From assembly GCA_021186555.1 (NCBI GenBank), contig JAJKFL010000008.1, positions 16,795,936-16,859,935 on the forward strand: a stretch of DNA of 64,000 nucleotides. The letters are read 5' to 3'. The position numbers and the translations under genes were made by a program. Each line of letters begins with the position of its first letter. The stretch's first letter is position 1. Below, piece after piece: positions 54,604 through 64,000 of the stretch. The stretch is from Reticulitermes speratus. Taxonomy: Eukaryota > Arthropoda > Insecta > Blattodea > Rhinotermitidae. The notes beneath the pieces were generated by a model. That model had not been told where the DNA came from and searched no databases. It was given only the letters and a program-made list of their open reading frames with translations.

Positions 54604-55564
54604 TAGTCGAAAAGTAATTGGTTTTCGAATCCCAATCAGACCATCCCCCAGCATGAGAAAAAAGAAACATTCTACAATTTCTTATTGACTATGCTGGCAG
54701 CTCAAGCATTCATCTCTGCAGCGGTGTCCTCACCCTACGTGGGTAGGAATCATCTTACCATCCCGGATTTCGCTGTTTCTCTCCATTCGCGACATTTATG
54801 GCATTGGTACGACAAACCAAATCTTTTGGAAGTTTCGCTCAGGATCCAAATTTCGCGTTGAAAAATTTATGAACTAACCTTTGATCGAAGCGAAGTGTAA
54901 CTTTTTCGGTTTCCCTCTTGTGGTCGTTTTGTTTCCACAGTAAGCTGAACTATAATGCAACAAATTAAATGTACGAACGTAATGGCCTGAAATTGGCCAG
55001 CCAGCGGCAGAAGACCCTCTTTCATTGCCCGAACACTTACAGAAGTCGTTGGCGTTTTTCAGTGTTGCTGTGGAGTGAGAAAGAGGTGAAGGGATAGTAG
55101 GCAGATGAATCGAGAGACAGAGGTCAAAGCACGAGCACAGCCACTCAATAATCAGTAAGGGAGTCTGACGTAGTCATAGACAGTGGGCACACACATTAGA
55201 TGGTTAAGGAAGTAGTCAGAATGCAGAATAAACGGACAGCAGTCAGGAATGTGGTCAAGAAACCCTATTCAGAGTAGGCAGTCAGAGCGCCAGTAATCAA
55301 AAGTTATGTATAGTGGTCACATTAGGCAGTAATGTGAATAATGTAAAGAGGAGACATATAGTGCAGATGGGAGAAAAATGCTGGGAAGTGGACCATGAGT
55401 GCATTTATATTCTACAATAAATTTAAAATTCCAGCGTAGTGCATGATGACGTGTACAACCCGATCTGATGAAGCCGGCACCAAGGTTTCCCTTTAAGGTC
55501 CCGAAGGAAATCACATGCTTGTCTGTAAATAGATAGCGCACCTGATTTCTCACTTTCCTGCTTC
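54348..55564. other. no gene seen; (TAA)n run
   Basis: 54568-54602 is a TAA/AAT run. 55100-55330 contains loosely recurring CAGTCAG-like motifs without a clear period. No coding signal. Confidence 0.45.
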
Positions 55565-55801
55565 TTCTTTCCATGGCGCAACAGCCCCTTGGGGGCCTAG
55601 GCCTCCTCATTATCCAGGCTTCACGATCACACTGTTAGACACACCACACTCGGTAGGACTCCTCTGGATGAGTGACCAGCTCGTCGCAGAGACCTCTACT
55701 TGAAGACTCACAAGAGACAGACACCCATGCCCCCGGAGGAATTCGAATCCACAATACCAGCAAGCGAGCGGCGTTAGACAGCGTGGCCACTGGGGTCGGC
55801 C
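55565..55801 (-). mobile_element. tRNA-Leu-like SINE, family A
   Basis: Reverse copy. Left: CCATGGCGCAACAGCCCCTT. B-box reversed: GAATTCGAATCCAC. Right: GCGTGGCCACTGGGGTCGGC. About 10 bp in the middle (around CTTGAAGACTCACAAG) and part of the head are missing. TSD not clear. Confidence 0.9.
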
Positions 55802-56242
55802 TGTCACCTTTATACCTATGGAAATTTACGGTTTGAAGGAAGGTATAATTTGTGTCGGACTCTGTAGGTCGCAATAAGTACTAACCAAGGACGGCGACAG
55901 TAGCAAAAACAGCAGTTTAACCTGTTGATCTGTTCCTGTTACAAGAATGAAAAGTGCGTTTTGTATTCTGTCGAATGTCCCAGGATTCTTTTGAACGTAA
56001 GTTTTCAGTTAAGAAGCAGTTTTGTGATTCGGCTTTAATGCGTTATTGCCAAATGTTTTAGCGACCCATCCCAAGAAGCTAATATCTTCTGTCTCTGTTC
56101 TTCCGATCTGTTGCTTTTTTTTTGGTCCAGCTTTTGGATCCGTTTAACAGCATATTCATATGTGTTATGTTATGGACTATTAGGAAGGTTTACTGTTTAT
56201 ATTTATATAGTGATGTACTGTACAGACTTTGTCTGCGGGAAT
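55802..56242. other. no gene seen
   Basis: Unique sequence; nothing recognisable. Confidence 0.35.
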
Positions 56243-56761
56243 AACAAGACAGGCAATGTACGTGTAAAAGTTACATTGAGGCGCTTTGCAATGGAAGAAC
56301 AATAGTTACATATTTTTGCCTTAGTTATCCAGCATGGAATGCGCATGCGCCGTATTGTATTGTCACCTGTGTCCTATCTGGCTGTACCATATTTTACCAT
56401 ATTATCTTATAAGCGGCACGATTTTCCAAAAAAGAAAATATATTTGTTGAACATAAAGTGTTTGATTTTCTTTTACAAATTTGGTCTGAAACATTTCTCT
56501 TTCTAAGAATAATTCAGCGAGATAGTGTTATATATGTACATAGGATTTCATGCAAAGTTCCCCTTATTCTTGTCGGATTTTAATCAAATTTGAATTTTTT
56601 CGACAGATTTTCGAAAAATGCCCAAATATCAAGTTTGAATAAAATCCGTTCACTGAGGGCCGAGGTTCTCCATGCGGACGGCTGGACAGACAGACGGACG
56701 GACGAACAGACAGACATGACGAAGCTAATAGTCGCTTTTCGCAATTTTGCGAACGCGCCAG
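56243..56761 (+). mobile_element. MITE-like family F, near-full-length copy
   Basis: Leader AACAAGACAGGCAATGTACG, then TTGAGGCGCTTTGC. Right end: GTCGCTTTTCGCAATTTTGC then GAACGCGCCAG, whose reverse complement CTGGCGCGTTCGC mirrors the left terminal motif seen intact at 28995. A (GACA)/(GACG) run precedes the right end. No coding capacity; minus frames of 73-79 codons here are shadows. Confidence 0.85.
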
Positions 56762-57624
56762 AAAAATAAATTTGCAGTAGAACAAATGCAGTCAGACCAT
56801 CCTTAGTCCCTTGTTGCATGCCGTATTTAGACTTCCGACACCAACCGTACAGTAATTACGTCATTTGCAAGCTTATTAATTTGTGGTTACGGTAGCGCGC
56901 AGGCGCAATGTAGTTCCCAGGTTAATAGGGTGGAAGATTCCAGGAAACCGTTTAACAAGGAAACTAACTTTGAAGTCTCCTTGTTCGAATCTCGTTAGTA
57001 ATTTCAGAAGAGCCCTACAATTTGACAACTGGTAGGCGTGGCGAAAGGAGGGGTATGGTGTTGCTTCTAACACATTAGGTTAAAACTATCTGTCGTTAAC
57101 ACCCAAGATTATCGATTACATAAATGTAATTTAGAACTCAGAGGGTGATATAAACTCGGTGTTCGTGAGTCTCGTTAACACGTCTTATCCTTGGATACAT
57201 TCAGGAGAGTGATTAAATATTTTGTTCAAAATAAGAACCGCTGAAGGTTCTACTAAGCTCAGGGGAGCTCCCGTAAACACAACCACAGGTGATAGAACAA
57301 AACAGGATTATACAAGACGTGCAAAAGGGCTGTCCGCTTAACAGTAGCGTAGCCACGGGGAAGATGGGGAGCGGGGCAATTACTGGCTTCTCCTTTTGAG
57401 CTACCAACGTCACAAAAACTTCATTAACTCTGCGTCAGAAATAGAACAGTATAAAAGTTAAAAGTCGTTAAAATTCAATAAACATTTTTTGAAATATTTA
57501 AAAGGCTGTTGTTTGTACCTGCCGTCAACCACGACAGCGAACAGCTTCCGGGTAATGAATTACGGAATCATCTGTTGATTTCTGTTAATCGGTTTGGTTC
57601 ATAAGTTTATTACATCATTTACAT
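56762..57624. other. no gene seen
   Basis: Unique sequence; short frames only. Confidence 0.4.
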
Positions 57625-57880
57625 GGTGTAATTGGTTGAGGAACTGCGTTACAAACGGAAGGTCGCGGATTCGATTCCCGTTAGTGTCATTGGAATTTTT
57701 CATTGGCATATTCCTTCCGGCAGCACTATGGCCCTGGGGTCGACTTACCCTCTAATAGAAATGAGTACCAGGAATATTTTCTGGGGAGTAAAGGCGATTG
57801 TCTTTAAATCTGGGAGCCTCAACCTCCTGGAACCCTAAGGGCCTATCCAGGCCTGTAATGGGATTGCTTAGCTTAAAATT
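57625..57880 (+). mobile_element. tRNA-derived SINE, family C
   Basis: TGGTGTAATTGGTTGAGG and CGCGGATTCGATTCCCG form the head. CACTATGGCCCTGGGGTCGA, GAAATGAGTACCAGGAAT and GGCCTGTAATGGGATTGC are in the body. It lacks about 40 bp of the GCGGCC..GTTCATGTGC segment present at 45181. No clear TSD. Confidence 0.9.
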
Positions 57881-58966
57881 GGTCCTTAAATTATGGTGTC
57901 AGGGAACAGATTGTTTTAAAGTAGCATCTGGAATTCAGTGACGCAGTCGTGTGAAGATGGTAAAGGGGAGTTGTGCGTATTTTTGGATAAGTTGAGTAAC
58001 TGAAACAATTCGTTGGAGTTTATTTTTTTGTCTTTCGTTCACTGACATTTCTCTCAGTAATCTACAGCGCTATAAATAGTAACGACGCTCTAAAAAAACC
58101 CTCCCCTCTATTTACTTGCGTTAGCATAGGAAATAGTAATAGAAGACGTATCTAAATAAATAAATAGTAATAGAAGAAGTATCTAAATAAATTCCATGGA
58201 CTAGGTCCAAATGAATCGAGATCCTGTGTGCAAAGAAACTGTTCCTGTACAACACTTGTTTGTCAGAGGTTGAACTACACTGTGGGATGAAGAGAGGTGC
58301 AAATAGGGGAGACAAATGATGTTAAATGCTCGTCCATTGTCGTTGATATTAATTTGTTTCACAGACGAATGTGTGTAGGCTATGTTATCACATTACAGAC
58401 ACCAAATTTCGCGAATCAGATGGGTTTTTTTTTGTTTCTGTTTCGTTAAACATTCAGGGAACTAGAATGTAACATCGAAATTAAATTTTAATCGTTTGGC
58501 GTTGAGTGCTTGTAATTCTAACGAACAAAGTGTATTTGTAAATAAAGCATACAGCGAGGGCAAAATAACACCTGTTGATCGAAAAAGAAATACTTCAAAT
58601 AAATCAACACGGACGTGAAACTAATGAATCGGAAATATATTTTGCTCGTGACCAGATGAAGTTTACTAGTCTCGAAGGATATTACTGTCTTCTGGGATGT
58701 GACACTGTGTAATTTGATACAACATACCAACTTTCTGGACGCACGTTATGCCTCCTGCTGCCTGCTGAACGCAGAAGCAATTTAATCAATTTGTGTGAAG
58801 TGTTGAGTCACGTGGAGCAGAAGGGAGATTATCACACTTAGATCGACCACTAGGAAACAACAGGATGAAGTATATGATAAATTGTAGTACATGACTCGCT
58901 CTCAGCACGCGTCAAATTTAAATAAGGGAACCAGAGATGGGTCGGGTCACACGAAGGTAACAAATT
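57881..58966. other. no gene seen; 31-bp duplication; ribozyme-family scrap
   Basis: 58131-58192 is a 31-bp unit (AAATAGTAATAGAAGA..) repeated twice with one mismatch. 58685-58745 (TTCTGGGATGTGACACTGTG) matches the outer module of the ribozyme-like family. The rest is unique. Confidence 0.55.
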
Positions 58967-59046
58967 GTTGCCTTTCTGTGGCAACAATGGTCACGCGAAC
59001 GTGCCGCAGTGTTGCGTTGTACGTATATTGCCTGTCTTGTTGATTT
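58967..59046 (-). mobile_element. MITE-like family F, 5'-end fragment
   Basis: On the minus strand: CAACAAGACAGGCAATATAC, CAACACTGCGGCACGTTCGC, GTGACCATTGTTGCC, the left end of the family including its leader. Truncated after about 80 bp. Confidence 0.7.
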
Positions 59047-59214
59047 TCTGCATTACTTTTTATTCTTGGAACACAGGCCTATGTGCATAGCAAACCCAAA
59101 CAGAGGATTATTACGAATATTCTGCAGTGAGAAAAATACAAACACAATTTTTGGGTGTGTTCAGTTGTCTAGGGACAAACACATTGCACAATATTAATCC
59201 AAAGCCAAAGGTAT

Positions 59215-59702
59215 GGCAGTGCCATGGCTCAGGCGGTTAGTCGCCGGCCTCTCACCGCGGAGGCCCGGATTCGATGGGCCGATCCCAGTGGCCGTGCGGT
59301 CTAAGGCGTGGGTCTTCGGCCGCTCGCTTACTAGGATCGTGGGTTCGAATCCCACCGGGGGCATGGATGTTTGTGTTGTGTTTGTTGTAAGGACGGTAAT
59401 ATGGAACGTAAAGTGACATGAAGGACGAACGGATTTAAACAGTACAAAAATGGATCAAAGGGGAAAAACTCCGGACAGGCAAAAAAAAACAAATCACACA
59501 TCATTCCATGTGGGATTTTTGGTGGACAAAGTGGCACTGGGACAAGTTTTTCCCCGAGTACTTCGGTTTTCCTCTGTCATTCTCATTCCACCGGTGCTCC
59601 ATTAATGGAAAAACTAAAAAAACTAATCATCTTCATCACAGGGTCGCACAATAAGCCTAAAGGCTGCGGTGCTTCCGTATCATCTACTGCGGTGCCCTTC
59701 AC
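59215..59702 (+). mobile_element. tRNA-derived SINE, family D, split by a SINE A
   Basis: The head at 59215-59276 reads CCATGGCTCAGGCGGTTAGT, CGCCGGCCTCTCACC and GGCCCGGATTCGAT, breaking off inside the B-box. After the inserted element the body resumes at about 59500: CATTCCATGTGGGATTTTTG, GGACAAAGTGGCACTGGGAC, CCCCGAGTACTTCGG, CTGCGGTGCCCTTCACC, then an A-run. The minus-strand copy at 33050-33235 shows the uninterrupted order. Confidence 0.8.
59277..59500 (+). mobile_element. SINE A, variant A2, nested in SINE D
   Basis: The tRNA-Leu-like head (GTGGCCGTGCGGTCTAAGGC, CGTGGGTTCGAATCCCACC) is the same as in family A. After GGCATGGATGTTTGTGTTG the body differs: GGACGGTAATATGGAACG, GACATGAAGGACGAACGG, CAAAAATGGATCAAAGGGG, ending in an A-run. 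The same alternative body occurs at 60111-60341. No exact TSD was found at the junctions with SINE D. Confidence 0.85.
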
Positions 59703-60087
59703 CACAAAAAAAGACAAAGATATTGAGCAGTAATATTGACCATCTAGTGGCCGCTTAAAAAAAGCTCAGAAACTGGCCAAATACATCACTCAAGAAGTAG
59801 GTTAAGTGTAACTGGAAAAGTACACGCTAAAATTTGAAGGGAATATCGTTTAAATGAAAATGTCAAGTAATGAAAAACGAAAAAGCTTGGCTTTGCAGTA
59901 TGTTATGAAGTTAGATTGGATTCGACTCTGCTGGAGAGGTGGGCAAATTAGCCTCTGAGAATAGACCCAAATAAACACAACAAGGGTTAAACATACATAA
60001 TGGTTGGTCACAGAAATTTAGGAAGTCCTTGAAGAAGATGGGAATATTATTTCTAAGTAGGCTCGGGATAACAATGTGCATTAAACT
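59703..60087. other. no gene seen
   Basis: Unique sequence between two SINE clusters. Confidence 0.35.
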
Positions 60088-60554
60088 TTATTATTATTAT
60101 TATTATTATGCCGATCCAGTGGCCGTGCGGTCTAAGGCGTGGGTCTTTGGCCGCTCGCTTGCTAGGATCGTGGGTTCGAATCCCACCGGGGGCATGGATG
60201 TTTGTGTTGTGTTTGTTGTATAAGGACAGTAGTATGAAACATAAGTGGCATGAAGGACAAAAGGATTTAGAAGTACAAAAAATGGATCAAAGGAAAAGAA
60301 AAAACAACAATCCCGGCAGGGGCAAGAGATAAAAAAAAATCCCACCGGGGGCATGGATGTTTATCTGTTATGAGTGTTGTGTGTTGTTGTCAGGTAGAGG
60401 CCTCTGCGACGAGCCAATCCCTCGTCCAGAGGAGTCCTACCGACTGTGGTGTGTCTCTCAGTGTGATCAAAAGAAATTACAACCTCGACACTGAAACGGG
60501 AAAACCGAGTAGGTAGAAGAGGACGACTAAAAAAAAGTTATTATTATTATTATG
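60088..60554 (+). mobile_element. composite SINE (A2 head and body + A1 3' body)
   Basis: 60111-60341 is an A2-type SINE ending in an A-run. It is followed without a gap by a head-truncated A1-type piece (60342-60537) starting CCCACCGGGGGCATGGATG and containing CAGGTAGAGGCCTCTGCGAC and CCAGAGGAGTCCTACCGAC, with its own A-run. TTATTATTATTATTATG lies on both sides (60094-60110 and 60538-60554), so the two parts probably inserted together as one dimeric unit. The microsatellite nature of the TSD leaves some doubt. Confidence 0.82.
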
Positions 60555-61373
60555 TCAGTGTATTCTGGTAATTAAATAATATTGCAAATCAGGTATTCCG
60601 TACTTCGACCGAAGAAGTAGGTAATCATTGATTTCTTTCCCGAATATGTTTTAACATTTATTGCTGTCCAATTAAAACTTTGTACTTGTTTGCCAACATT
60701 CGGGGAGTTTAAATTAAAATACTTATGCCTGTGATGCATGAAGTCTTGCCAGTTCATCTGGATACCGCATCGAAGCAAAACTTCTCTAAGAAATTCGTCC
60801 TCTGATTCCTACGAATAAAATGAGTCTCATTTGCAACCAGTTTTTCTGGGCTCGGCGTGTATGTTTCAGAGATCAATACATCTTTGCACAGTAATGGAAG
60901 ATAGATGTTGAACTTGAGAAGTTACTTTCTCTCTCTCTCTCTCGCTCGCTCGCTCGCTCTCTGTTGGCTTTATGTATGTGCAAAGCAAACAAACGTCAAC
61001 AAATGTTGTTCGTACTAAGAACAATAAAGAATAAAAGTTGTGAAACAGGCTGTAACAAGACGTAACCCAAGGTAGGAATTATTTGTTTCTTCTGTACCAT
61101 TACCCGTTCTAAACTAGGCGGTTAAATTTATATTAGCTTATATCCCTTACCAATACGAAGTTAAGTGGGTCGATATCTTAGATGTTTACTTACAGATCCC
61201 TGTGACAGAGAACAAAATGCATATCCATAATTCAACAGAATGCCAATTTCCGAGTGTTCCTGACTCAAGGGAGCATCTGCCTGTGTGTCTCTTAGATGCT
61301 GTTTCGTGTGGTTCTTGAACACATCGTAAGTGCTTTTGATGTTGTCACATCATAGTTTTAGTGACATTTTTAT
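60555..61373. other. no gene seen; (CT)n/(CTCG)n run
   Basis: 60930-60962 is a CT then CTCG run; otherwise unique. Confidence 0.5.
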
Positions 61374-61736
61374 GTGCGCTCGCATAGTCTTTACAAGTTC
61401 CTATTGGCTTCGTCATGTACAGCCGTCTGTTCACATGTATCAGCGAGGCTGCTACTGGACGGATTTCTCTGAATTTTGATATTGGGGACTTTTATGAAAA
61501 TCTGTCGAGAAAATATCGGGCACTTTAGATGAAGATCTAAGTATGATTTATTGTTGCCGGTGACATAAATTCGCCATAACAGCATTGTTGTGCAACACTT
61601 GATATTTTTATATTGTTGACAGTGACATGTTGTTCAACAATACACATAGAACGCGTTGTTGCTTTTCCATTGTAACAGTTCTTTCGCGAACGTGCAATAA
61701 TGTTGCGTTATACGTACATTGCCGATCTTGTTCAAC
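61374..61736 (-). mobile_element. MITE-like family F, internally deleted copy
   Basis: Minus orientation. The right side carries the leader (GTTGAACAAGATCGGCAATG, ACGTATAACGCAACATTATT) and GCACGTTCGCGAAAG. The left side carries the 3' end (GTGCGCTCGCATAG and TATTGGCTTCGTCATGTAC). About 360 bp instead of about 520 bp. Confidence 0.72.
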
Positions 61737-62460
61737 TTAACCTTATCGTGGGTGGGTTTATTAAGTCTGTTTCTCAAATTCCAATTAGAATTGCGTGCGC
61801 ATCTCTGCGGAGCGTCCACTTAAATCGCTGGCTACGTCCATCTGTCTGTAGGCATACAAGAAATTGAGTATAGCTGACTGATTTTTAAAGGAATTTTATA
61901 TTAAAGTTCACTGAAAAGTGTCCAAGTATTTAAATTTTCATTTACATCGGACAGTTTTAAAGATCAGTTTACTATTGTGAGTGACACGCTTTTCTGAGCG
62001 CTGATTTTTCGTATCCCTGCTGTACTCAATCACGTTCACTTCGCTGCCCCGTCTATGCGCATTCCTACCATTCGTAAGTTAGGAAAATGTGGTTAATTTT
62101 TGTATCACTTAAATTCCGTGCGCCGAAAATAGAACTCTGGTGCTCCAAACAGTTTATGTTTTACGGTATCCTAGCAACAGCGCTACAATCGATTGTAACA
62201 AAAGCTGCACATCGATTTTAGCGCTGTTACTAGTACTTGCATAGGAATGCCCGCACGATAACCGTCAGTCCTTTTGTACATTTACAGAATTTTTATATTG
62301 TTACCTTCTCTTCTACGGCTAAGCATCCCTGAGGGCTTTCCCTAGAAAAATTAGTTAAGTTCTTGTTTGACACTTACGTGCTATACTTTCTGCGCATTCG
62401 CCTTGATTTAATGACTTTGACAATACTGTAGGAAGTGCATGAATTATGACGTTCCTCGTG
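61737..62460. other. no gene seen; possible family F scrap
   Basis: 61828-61860 (GGCTACGTCCATCTGTCTGT) faintly resembles the F family end; the rest is unique. Confidence 0.35.
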
Positions 62461-62682
62461 TTTTTTTCATGGCACAACAGCCCCTAGTGGGCCAGGGCCT
62501 CCTGTTTGTCGAGGCTCCACTATCACACTCAGACACACCACTCTCGGTAGGACCTCTACCTGACAACACACAACACTCACAAGAGACAGACATCCATGCC
62601 CCTGGCGGGATTAGAACCTGCAATCCCAGCAAGCCAGCGGTCGTACACCCACGCTTTAGACCGCGCGGTCACTGGGATCGGC
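62461..62682 (-). mobile_element. tRNA-Leu-like SINE, family A, internally deleted
   Basis: Reverse copy: CATGGCACAACAGCCCCTAG at the left, CGCGCGGTCACTGGGATCGG at the right. About 35 bp between CTCGGTAGGAC and CTCTACCTGAC are missing compared with 30549-30811, consistent with a deletion at a short direct repeat. Confidence 0.9.
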
Positions 62683-62749
62683 GTCTCTCGTAATAATTAC
62701 GTGACGTATGTGGCAGCACGCAGTAACGTATATCGCAGTACTGTCTCAC

Positions 62750-62832
62750 CGCTTACGCTGTTGTAGCAGTAAAGCTCTAGACATTCATTCGGGAGGTCCA
62801 TGGTTCGAATCTCGCGGGCCACCGTGACATAC
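62750..62832 (+). repeat. tRNA-like SINE head, unassigned
   Basis: TTGTAGCAGTAAAGCTCTAG resembles an A-box region and GTCCATGGTTCGAATCTCGC a B-box at the expected distance. No body shared with the other families follows. It could be a truncated SINE or tRNA relic. Confidence 0.4.
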
Positions 62833-63324
62833 AAAATAACATTTCGTTAATCCACAAGAGTTCTCTTTTAATTCCTCCTAGTTCATCTTTTACCAGTCAT
62901 CATGTCATCCCCGGTATATAGTAACGACATTGTCGTGAAATGAACCACAAACCACCGTAAAATTTCAAGTAATATCAAATTGATTGCAGCATGCACTTTT
63001 GACACACATACCTGATTTTACTGTCTGTTGATTGTCTGTTACTCTTTTGACGTTTCTTGATCTATTAAAATCGTACAATGCTCATTTGAAAACGTGAGAG
63101 GTCACTGAGTACGTTGAACAAAATACGAGATGTGGCATAAGAATTTGGACCTGACCCTTTTCCTCCAATTTCGCAATAAAAGGCCAGTGATCCAGACGGT
63201 TTTATTTGACATCGTCTGGCACAAGATCTGTATTATTTATTGTGCCACTTCGCATCATATCTTTAAAAACAACATTTATCGTATTTTTTCCGATATGGAA
63301 TTTTGAACTGAATTTGGTTACTCG
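62833..63324. other. no gene seen
   Basis: Unique AT-rich sequence. Confidence 0.35.
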
Positions 63325-63445
63325 CCAGGATGACAGGTGGCGTGCTCTGTGAATGCTGTAATGAACTTTCGGGTGCATAAAATCTTGGAATTTCTTGACT
63401 AGCTCAGGACTGTTAGCTTCTCAGGAAGGACTCTGCTTCAACAAT
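63325..63445 (+). mobile_element. LINE (family L) 3' fragment
   Basis: GGTGGCGTGCTCTGTGAATG, CTGTAATGAACTTTCGGGTG, GGAATTTCTTGACTAGCTCA and GTTAGCTTCTCAGGAAGG follow the family's C-terminal codons and 3' UTR in the right order. Confidence 0.7.
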
Positions 63446-64000
63446 ACTCTTAGAATACTCTGTGGATGTTTGTCCAGTCACAGAAAACTAAGTTAAACAT
63501 CGTAGAATAGCTGATTTAAGACTGTAATACAAACTATAATTTTGCCCTGCTAGGTGCAACTAAACAATTACCGAGATAAGTGTGGTTTTTACAAGTACAA
63601 GACCAGAGGAAAGAGATTTATTCATAGATTCGTGTTTTCTTTTTAAAATTAAAAAGTGCTACAATTTGAAGTCTAGTCGGGCTGTGAGGATCGAAATTAC
63701 GTATTTGACAAAAGGAGTGGAAAGGTTGAAAACAAAAAATTGCGGGTCAAAGAATAAAGGAAAAGAAATAAAAAAAACTATTGGGACGGGGGATGGATGT
63801 TAAGAGGGTTGTGTGTGAAAGGATGAGGGTGGCAAGAGGAAAGCGACTTCTATTTCAGAAGTCGAGAATTTCTGTGAAAAAGGATTGAGTTAAAATTGAG
63901 AAAGTTTTAAAGAAGTTGAAGGGAAATGGGGTTAGGTGGAGCGAGGATGAGGGCTCAAGAAATGCGGGATGCATCAGACTGTACTTTCCAGGTCCGCTGT
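63446..64000. other. no gene seen; purine-rich right edge
   Basis: From about 63690 the plus strand is strongly A/G-rich. A 73-codon frame (63582-63803) and a shorter one from 63793 are Lys/Arg-rich for that reason; neither shows a known domain. Confidence 0.4.

Noticed and set aside
56564-56819. Minus frames with 'RPSVCLSSRPHG'-type peptide
   Set aside because: Shadow of the GACA/GACG run inside the family F element.
1-64000. Bacterial operons, phage, plasmid or toxin-antitoxin systems
   Set aside because: No ribosome-binding-site-led gene strings, no long adjacent ORFs; SINEs, LINEs, mariner MITEs and microsatellites mark an animal genome.
1-64000. Endogenous virus or LTR retrovirus-like element
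   Set aside because: No long terminal repeats, primer-binding site, protease, integrase or capsid motif could be recognised; the 47.7/48.75 kb repeats are too diverged to claim as LTRs.

Overview
This window is repeat-rich, AT-rich nuclear DNA of an animal, almost certainly an insect. The six tRNA-derived SINE families and the style of the LINE remnants point, by recall and not by search, to a cockroach or termite (Blattodea; Periplaneta-like). I find no bacterial-type gene organisation, no rRNA, no convincing intact tRNA gene and no cellular protein-coding gene. Nearly every open frame of 60-150 codons is either chance or a shadow of a repeat. The window reads as intergenic or deep-intronic sequence.

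Layout. 0.7-1.2 kb: a long (CATA)n/(CA)n microsatellite with an internal 244-bp duplication. 1.7-10.3 kb: scattered tRNA-derived SINEs (families called A, B, C and E here). 10.6-11.2 kb: a foldback element with hammerhead-ribozyme-like cores, followed by a diverged relative. 12.3-20 kb: transposase and Helitron-like relics, a SINE A copy with perfect target-site duplications (TSDs), a short CpG-rich spot. 20.7 kb: a perfect 20-bp hairpin. 22-24 kb: two LINE remnants, one of them a Jockey-like insertion with an inverted 5' part and flanking TSDs. 24.07-25.75 kb: 40 almost identical 42-bp units, open as a 594-codon frame on the minus strand. 27.2 and 34.6-35.3 kb: two more tandem arrays (about 114 bp x 3 and 34 bp x 18). 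32.1-32.6 kb: the best-preserved LINE reverse-transcriptase tail. 37.5-45 kb: more ribozyme-like repeats, an array alternating 51- and 48-bp units, and a SINE C with a 17-bp TSD. 46.5 kb: a 164-bp mariner-type MITE with 31-bp TIRs. 47-53 kb: decayed copies of one LINE family, one of them split by a SINE A. 54.1 kb: a 250-bp trinucleotide block. 56-62 kb: copies of a MITE-like family with GGCGCGTTCGC ends and a nested SINE cluster (A into D, and a composite A element).

The parts do not form a pathway. They record successive transposition: LINEs supplied reverse transcription, tRNA-headed SINEs were carried along (A-tails and 14-17 bp TSDs are visible), DNA transposons left MITEs, and local slippage built the satellites. 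The most unusual items are the recurrent hammerhead-like cores in inverted pairs, the 5'-inverted Jockey insertion, the 40-unit minisatellite with its open frame, and the composite and nested SINEs near 59-60.5 kb. Family names A-F are local labels for this window only.
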